Of a stretch of 10,793 nt of DNA, positions 6,813-10,793 are shown one piece after another. The number at the start of each line of letters is the position of its first letter. Position 1 is the stretch's first letter. This stretch comes from an uncultured Porphyromonadaceae bacterium (GTDB lineage Bacteria; Bacteroidota; Bacteroidia; Bacteroidales; Muribaculaceae): contig UQLO01000053.1 in the NCBI GenBank assembly GCA_900541865.1, positions 1 to 10,793 on the forward strand, written 5' to 3'. A program made the position numbers and the translations under genes. The notes beneath the pieces are model-generated. The model made no database searches, was not told where the DNA came from, and worked only from the letters and a program-made list of their open reading frames with translations.

Positions 6813-7535
6813 TCAGGCTTCGACGTCCTGTCCGGGCTTGATGAGGCCTCCGTTCTCCTTTACGATGGTCACCGAGCCGCCCATGGCGCCACCGGCGTTT
6901 TTGTAGCACACTTTGATGCTCTTGCAGGTGGGGAGGTTCCACACCGAAGAGATATTCCACGAGCCGTAGAACACATAAGTGGTCTGGGTGACGGAGTTGA
7001 AGGGTCCGAAGACGATATGAAGTTCGGGGCATTCGCTCTCGAGGGTCGCTTCGTCGACGTAGAGGTTTGTCACGGGGACATCGGCGCCCACTGCACCGGT
7101 GAACTGCACGTTGAGATACTCACCGGAGCGGAAGAGGCTTGCAACGTTGATTTCCTCCGAGCGCCAGTTGGAGGTCGATTCGGCGGTGGCGGTTTTGACC
7201 GGATCGCCGTTGCCCTCTACGTTCATGGCGGCTATGAGGGTGATGGGGCCGCTGGTGTACTGTTTCCCGCTTTGGGGAGAGTAGCTGATCAGAATACGTG
7301 AGTCGGGCTTGAACTGGCTCTGCTGGAGCATCTGCGGCGAGGTAAGAGTCACCAGAGGTGAATCGCCCTCCTTGCGGAAGGTGAAGGTGCTCTTGCCGTC
7401 GGCATTGCCCAGGTAGGTCACGATGTCGTTGCATATATACTCATAGCTGCCGGTGGGATCGTCGTTGGAGTTGCACGAGGTCATGCCGACTATTGCAGCG
7501 GCAGCCAGGAGGATGCTTAGAAATCTTGTTTTCAT
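6813..7535 (-). CDS. Bacteroidales lipoprotein, possibly NigD-like
   Basis: Predicted lipoprotein of 240 aa. The signal peptide ends in VGMTSC, with lipidation expected at C21 by the lipoprotein signal peptidase. The mature start CNSNDD carries acidic residues a few positions after the cysteine, as in Bacteroidetes lipoproteins exported to the cell surface, so surface display is possible. The rest looks all-beta. A segment near residues 75-105 (SRILISYSPQSGKQYTSG) and one near 190-215 (YGSWNISSVWNL, IKVCYKN) recall the two-domain NigD-like family, but I could not confirm this by alignment. The function of that family is unknown. The ATG lies 37 bases after the LolD-like stop, so co-transcription is likely. 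Lipoprotein status is firm; family assignment is tentative. Confidence 0.75.
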   Translation of the reverse strand: MKTRFLSILLAAAAIVGMTSCNSNDDPTGSYEYICNDIVTYLGNADGKSTFTFRKEGDSPLVTLTSPQMLQQSQFKPDSRILISYSPQSGKQYTSGPITLIAAMNVEGNGDPVKTATAESTSNWRSEEINVASLFRSGEYLNVQFTGAVGADVPVTNLYVDEATLESECPELHIVFGPFNSVTQTTYVFYGSWNISSVWNLPTCKSIKVCYKNAGGAMGGSVTIVKENGGLIKPGQDVEA

Positions 7536-7572
7536 CTTGGAAATGTTTATGATTGGAGAAAGGTTTGTGGCG

Positions 7573-8244
7573 TTATTTTCGGCGGTCGACTTTTTTGACG
7601 GTTCCGTCGGCGAGGTGAACCACGGTGTCGGCGTCGGCGGCGAGCCCTTCGTCGTGGGTCACTATTACGAAGGTGGCCTCCAGGCGGTCGCGCAGCTCGA
7701 AGAAGAGTCGGTGCAGGGCCGTGCGGTTTGCGGAGTCGAGGCTGCCGGTAGGCTCGTCGGCAAGCACAACCTTGGGGCGGTTGACCAGCGCACGGGCCAC
7801 GGCGGCTCTCTGGCACTCGCCGCCGGAGAGCTGCGAGGGCCGGTGGGCAAGGCGCCCGTCGAGGCCCATTTGCCGCAGCAGGTCGGCGGCGCGGGTTTCG
7901 GCGTCGGCTTTGGAGGCTCCGCCGATCATAGCGGGCATTGCCACGTTCTCCAGCAGGGTGAATTCCGGCAGCAGCTGGTGCGACTGGAAAACGAACCCGA
8001 TGTTGGCGTTGCGAAACCGGGATAGCTTTGCGTCGGAGAGCGTCGTCACGTCGGTGCCTCCGTAGAGCACGGCGCCTTCCGGTTCGGGAGCGTCGAGGGT
8101 TCCCAGTATCTGGAGCAGAGTGGTTTTGCCGGCGCCGCTGGGACCGGTGATAGCCGTTACGCGTCGGCTCTCGATTTCAAGGTTTATGCCCTTGAGGACT
8201 TCGAGGTCGCCGAAGCGGCGGTGTATGTCGCGTGCCTGAATCAA
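7573..8244 (-). CDS. LolD-like ABC transporter ATPase
   Basis: ATP-binding subunit of an ABC system of the LolD/MacB/FtsE group, 223 aa. All nucleotide-binding motifs are present: Walker A GPSGAGKT (34-41), Q-loop FVFQSHQLLPEF (Q87), signature LSGGE (139-143), Walker B VVLADEP (D163, E164) and H-loop VTHD (H197). HQLLPEF after the Q-loop is characteristic of LolD, which powers release of lipoproteins from the inner membrane to LolA. No permease gene is next to it, so the partner is elsewhere and a MacB-type or other role is possible. There is no ATG at the conserved N-terminus. The family start (M-I-Q ... VLKGINLEI) corresponds to TTG 8244, or GTG 8247 one codon earlier. A longer in-frame ORF to 8403 would add an Ala-rich stretch that only reads the FKBP tail codons out of frame. 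Confidence 0.9.
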   Translation of the reverse strand: MIQARDIHRRFGDLEVLKGINLEIESRRVTAITGPSGAGKTTLLQILGTLDAPEPEGAVLYGGTDVTTLSDAKLSRFRNANIGFVFQSHQLLPEFTLLENVAMPAMIGGASKADAETRAADLLRQMGLDGRLAHRPSQLSGGECQRAAVARALVNRPKVVLADEPTGSLDSANRTALHRLFFELRDRLEATFVIVTHDEGLAADADTVVHLADGTVKKVDRRK

Positions 8245-8266
8245 CACAATGCAGCCGTGGGGAGGG

Positions 8267-8860
8267 TCATTTGCAGCCGCAGCCGTCGCCGCAGCCGTCG
8301 CCGCAGCCGCAGTTGTCGTCGCAGCCGCAGCTGCCGCCGCCGCATCCGCCGCATCCGCAGCTATCGGCCGGGCGAAGCTCGTCGTCGGTGGGCTGACGCA
8401 CAAGGGTGACTTCGCCTACATAGTGCACGCGGTCCTTGGCCAGAGGATGGTTGAAGTCGAGCTTTACGTCGGTGGGCGTCAGCTCGACAACTTGACCGTC
8501 GATACGATAGCCGTCGGAAGTCATCAGGGGTATATAGGAGCCGGGGGCGAACATCTCTTCATCGAACTTGCCGTCGATGAGGAAGCGGTCGCGGGGCAGG
8601 CTCATCACCTCTTCGGGGTCGTAGGGGCCGAAGGCGTTGTCGGGGTCGGCGGTGAAGTCGAATTTGTCGCCGGCGCCAAGGCCAAGCACGGCGTTCTCCA
8701 GAGCCACCACAAATCCGGGGGTTATGCCCAGTATGGCGCGGTCGGGGTCGTCGGATTCAACTTCGTGCACTAGGGTTTCGGTGCCGTCGGGGTTTATGCG
8801 GTAGAGCTTGTAGATAAGCTCGAAGTATTTGCCGGGTTCTATTTTTTCTTTTTCAGACAT
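8267..8860 (-). CDS. SlyD-like FKBP peptidyl-prolyl isomerase with Cys/Gly-rich tail
   Basis: Cytoplasmic FKBP-type prolyl cis-trans isomerase and chaperone of the SlyD kind, 197 aa. ALENAVLGLGAGDKFDF (~54-69) and NAFGPYDPEEV (~75-85) are typical of SlyD. The insert-in-flap domain follows (~80-130), then FNHPLAKDRVHYVGEV (~136-151) closes the FKBP fold. Residues 166-197 form a tail of almost only Cys, Gly, Asp and Ser, with ten cysteines in CGC and GDGC units. In E. coli SlyD the equivalent tail is His-rich and binds nickel. A metal-binding or metal-delivery role here is inferred, since the ligands differ. There is no signal peptide. The gene is followed after about 20 bases by the LolD-like gene. 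A 96-base gap with two small hairpins precedes it. Confidence 0.9.
   Translation of the reverse strand: MSEKEKIEPGKYFELIYKLYRINPDGTETLVHEVESDDPDRAILGITPGFVVALENAVLGLGAGDKFDFTADPDNAFGPYDPEEVMSLPRDRFLIDGKFDEEMFAPGSYIPLMTSDGYRIDGQVVELTPTDVKLDFNHPLAKDRVHYVGEVTLVRQPTDDELRPADSCGCGGCGGGSCGCDDNCGCGDGCGDGCGCK
8270..8359 (-). repeat. low-complexity codon repeat encoding the Cys/Gly tail
   Basis: The 3' end of the FKBP gene is built of short near-repeats (plus-strand words such as GCAGCCGTCGCC occurring in tandem) that encode CGC, GDGC and related units. Such DNA can gain or lose units by slippage, so tail length may vary between strains. It also creates Ala-rich and Arg-rich open frames in other readings, which explains the false N-terminal extension of the LolD-like ORF. 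Confidence 0.8.
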
Positions 8861-8956
8861 AGTCGTCGGGGGGTTGTTTTATGTTAAGTCGCCTTTGGAG
8901 GCGGGTATGTGATTAACGACACCGGAGTGCCTTTTGTTGTGTCGGTACAAGGATAA
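8861..8956 (-). other. intergenic gap with two short hairpins
   Basis: CGACAC at 8917-8922 pairs with GTGTCG at 8939-8944, and CGCCT-TTGG-AGGCG folds at 8890-8903. Neither is followed by a T-run on the minus strand, so termination after the dipeptidase gene is uncertain. I find no clear TAnnTTTG promoter motif for the FKBP gene here. Confidence 0.4.
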
Positions 8957-10603
8957 TCAGAGCTCCACGGGCTGAACGCGCAGGCGCTCGCCGGCGTCGT
9001 CGACGATGGCGCGGAAGTAGCGGCCGTCGTCGTAGCCGCCGAATACGGGCTGTACGGGCGTGCCCCACTCGTTGCGCTCGAAGGCGCCGTTGCTCTCGCG
9101 CTTGATGTTGCCGTCGAGATACTTCACGAAGAGGTATTGGCCCAGGTCGCGGTACTCGCCGGTGGTGGTCTGCGCAAAGTCCACGGTGACGTCGGTGAGA
9201 TGTCGGCGCGCATCGGCAAAGTCCATCTCGGCCACGGCGGCGGCTGCCGAGTCGACGGCGGCCGCCGCGCGGCTTTCGATGTCGGACTGAACGCGGCGGA
9301 TGTCGCCTATCATCGCGGAGTAGCGGTTGTAGGCCTGGTTGGCCACGAAGTTATTCACCCAGAACATCGAGTCCCAGCTCAGGCGCAGCAGGTCGGCGTT
9401 GGCACCGTCCAGACAGGGCGGAATGGCATCCACGCTGCTGAACACGGGCACGTAGACGCAGGTGTTGGCATCGTCGACGCCGAACCAGAGTATACCCTTC
9501 ATGGCGTCGTGGCGCCCGGAGTTCATATTGGCCACGAAGGAGAAACCCGTCTGCTGGGTGGCTATGGCGCGCTCGTGGGTGTAGGTGCTGCCGTCGACCT
9601 CGTATTCCATAGGGCGCCACCGGTAGGGCACCTTGAAGGGTCCGGCGCCCACATCCTGCGTCATGTCCAGACAGGTGCCTTCGAAGTGGTCGCGCATCAT
9701 CCATTTAAGGTCGTCGGCGCTCAAGGGAGCCTTGGGCTCCACCCACAGGGGCATGGGGTCGCCCTGACCGCGCAGAATCCAGCTCTCGTAGGCATCCATA
9801 GTGCCTTCGGGAGCGAACTTGCGGAAGTAGGCCCACACGCGGGCGTCGCAGCCACGCAGAGCGCCGGCATCGGTGACGGCGTAGGCGCGGGAGAAGCTGA
9901 AGTCGTCGTCGCTGCCCTGATAGAGGCCGTGGGCGCGGGCATAGTCAACAACATCGGGGCTGTAGAGAGTCTGGGGGTCGTCCTTGGGGAAGCGGTGTAT
10001 GCGCGAGTGGTTGGCGTGGCCGCTGATGTGGCCGTCGGGAACGCGCCGGGCAACCCACAGAGCGCCGGGGTCGTCGGCGCCACGGCCTACCATCTCCATA
10101 ATCCACACCTCGTCGGGGTCGGCGATGGAGAAGGATTCTCCGCCGGAGGCATAGCCGTAGCGCGCAACCAGCGACGTCATCGTGTCGACGGCGGCGCGGG
10201 CCGTGCGGGCGCGCTGAAGGGTGATGTAGATGAGCGAGCCGTAGTCGATCAGCCCGGAGCCCTCCACTTCGGGCTTGCAGCCGAAGGTACTCTCGGCTAT
10301 GGTGAGGCCGTGCTCGTTCATATTGCCTATGGTGGCGTAGGTGTGGGCCACTTCGGCGATTTCGCCCAGGGGCTTGGCCGAATCCCAGTCGACGACGGCA
10401 CGCATGGCGCCCGGGGCGTGGTCGGCGGCCGGCTGACGGTAGAGCTCGCCGTAGAGGGTGTGGCTGTCGGCGGCATAGGTTATCATGGTCGAACCATCGG
10501 CAGTGGCGCCTTTGGCGGCTATGAGGCTGGTGCAGGCGTCGGCGCCGGCAACGCCGGCCCCGAGGGCGGCGGCCACAAGCAGCGTGCGGTGGAGGTTATT
10601 CAT
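8957..10603 (-). CDS. secreted C69-family dipeptidase
   Basis: Peptidase family C69 (PepD-type, N-terminal nucleophile) enzyme of 548 aa that hydrolyses dipeptides, probably in the periplasm or outside the cell. The ATG at 10603 is preferred over 10648 because it begins the signal peptide MNNLHRTLLVAAALGAGVAGADA. Cleavage after ADA (residue 23) would expose C24 as the new N-terminus, and the family's catalytic nucleophile is an N-terminal cysteine. The downstream block KGATADGSTMITYAADSHTL matches the conserved C69 start. Residues ADAC do not form a lipobox, so type I cleavage is expected. LYGELYRQPA, the segment around WIMEMVGRG and the Trp-rich middle (WWLD-free, PLWVEPKAPL) follow the family pattern. 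Length agrees with Bacteroidales homologues of about 540-560 aa. It is the first gene of the minus-strand series, with its own promoter. Confidence 0.9.
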   Translation of the reverse strand: MNNLHRTLLVAAALGAGVAGADACTSLIAAKGATADGSTMITYAADSHTLYGELYRQPAADHAPGAMRAVVDWDSAKPLGEIAEVAHTYATIGNMNEHGLTIAESTFGCKPEVEGSGLIDYGSLIYITLQRARTARAAVDTMTSLVARYGYASGGESFSIADPDEVWIMEMVGRGADDPGALWVARRVPDGHISGHANHSRIHRFPKDDPQTLYSPDVVDYARAHGLYQGSDDDFSFSRAYAVTDAGALRGCDARVWAYFRKFAPEGTMDAYESWILRGQGDPMPLWVEPKAPLSADDLKWMMRDHFEGTCLDMTQDVGAGPFKVPYRWRPMEYEVDGSTYTHERAIATQQTGFSFVANMNSGRHDAMKGILWFGVDDANTCVYVPVFSSVDAIPPCLDGANADLLRLSWDSMFWVNNFVANQAYNRYSAMIGDIRRVQSDIESRAAAAVDSAAAAVAEMDFADARRHLTDVTVDFAQTTTGEYRDLGQYLFVKYLDGNIKRESNGAFERNEWGTPVQPVFGGYDDGRYFRAIVDDAGERLRVQPVEL

Positions 10604-10666
10604 ATTCTTTTGCTTGAAATACTGATGAAAATGAAAACGGCGATGCAAGGCATGCGGCCGTCAAGT

Positions 10667-10698
10667 GCAAAAGTACAAAAAAAATCCGGACCGCACAA
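10667..10698 (-). promoter_or_regulatory. Bacteroidetes-type promoter for the dipeptidase gene
   Basis: On the minus strand TACTTTTGC (10675-10667) matches the -7 consensus TAnnTTTG. A TTG (10698-10696) lies 20 bases upstream as a partial -33 element. An unbroken T8 tract fills part of the spacer. Transcription would start near 10660, giving a leader of about 57 bases to the ATG at 10603. The -7 match is exact; the -33 match is partial. Confidence 0.6.
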
Positions 10699-10729
10699 CA
10701 GCCCGCAGCCCGCGCACAGGGCAACCGCA

Positions 10730-10793
10730 TCAAAATTTAGCCGAGAGCAATAGTTCCAGTAGATAGTCTTGAGATAATGCCGCCCTGAACAAA
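10730..10793 (-). CDS. possible 3' end of a further minus-strand gene (partial)
   Basis: A minus-strand frame is open from the window edge to a TGA at 10730-10732, giving about 20 residues ending in SQDYLLELLLSAKF. The mix of residues is protein-like, and its position upstream of the dipeptidase promoter fits the end of a neighbouring gene. Twenty codons are too few to be sure, and I do not recognise the protein. The GC-rich stretch between the stop and the T8 tract (10673-10680 region) has no clean stem, so a terminator there is not claimed. Confidence 0.3.
   Translation of the reverse strand, partial: LFRAALSQDYLLELLLSAKF

Noticed and set aside
4890..7301. 803-codon open frame on the plus strand, opposite cysS, the DUF3467 gene and most of the lipoprotein gene
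   Set aside because: It lies antisense to three recognised genes. Its peptide is a Val/Gly/His-rich shadow with no known domain, arising because the real genes avoid codons that would give stops in this frame.
8245..8403. N-terminal Ala-rich extension of the LolD-like protein
   Set aside because: It is an out-of-frame reading of the Cys/Gly tail codons of the FKBP gene and has no counterpart in the LolD family.
9137..10753. 538-codon plus-strand open frame opposite the dipeptidase gene
   Set aside because: Same codon-bias shadow effect. The opposite strand encodes a well-matched C69 peptidase with signal peptide and promoter.
1..10793. tRNA or rRNA genes
   Set aside because: I saw no cloverleaf with a conserved T-loop and no rRNA-like segment on reading either strand; a covariance-model scan was not possible here.

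Overview
The window looks like chromosomal DNA of a Bacteroidales bacterium. A gut lineage near Muribaculaceae or Prevotella is my guess, at family-level uncertainty. The supporting signs are a SusE/SusF-type glycan-binding protein, C-terminal tails of the type IX secretion (T9SS) kind, a DUF3467 protein, a Bacteroidales-type lipoprotein, and two promoters of the TTTG / TAnnTTTG class used by the Bacteroidetes primary sigma factor. Leaders are A-rich and lack clear Shine-Dalgarno sequences.

Layout. Positions 1 to about 850 hold no convincing gene. This stretch is packed with repeats: a 42-bp tandem duplication, several 17-nt hairpins (7-bp stem, 3-nt loop) and a roughly 209-bp nested palindrome. 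A perfectly spaced promoter (852-883) then drives a plus-strand two-gene operon. The first gene encodes a secreted GH31 glycosidase (920-3505). Five bases later comes a three-repeat SusE/SusF-like protein (3511-4866). Both have a type I signal peptide and a T9SS-like tail instead of a lipoprotein anchor, and no SusC/SusD pair is present. A bidirectional terminator (4886-4924) separates this operon from the convergent minus-strand genes.

The rest is on the minus strand. In transcription order (right to left) it holds a secreted C69-family dipeptidase (10603-8957), a SlyD-like FKBP prolyl isomerase with a ten-cysteine tail (8860-8267), a LolD-like ABC ATPase with a probable TTG or GTG start (8244-7573), a lipoprotein (7535-6813), a DUF3467 protein (6761-6453) and cysteinyl-tRNA synthetase (6425-4944). 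Gaps from the FKBP gene down to cysS are 20-50 bases, so these five could be co-transcribed. They mix envelope and protein-quality functions with housekeeping, and no single pathway links them. A short open frame at the right edge may be the 3' end of another minus-strand gene.

The protein-coding part is mostly ordinary. The least explained part is the hairpin-rich region before the GH31 operon, where stems of different sequence share one geometry and paired base changes preserve folding. The paired T9SS-tailed GH31 and SusE/F-like proteins are the most interesting protein-level observation.
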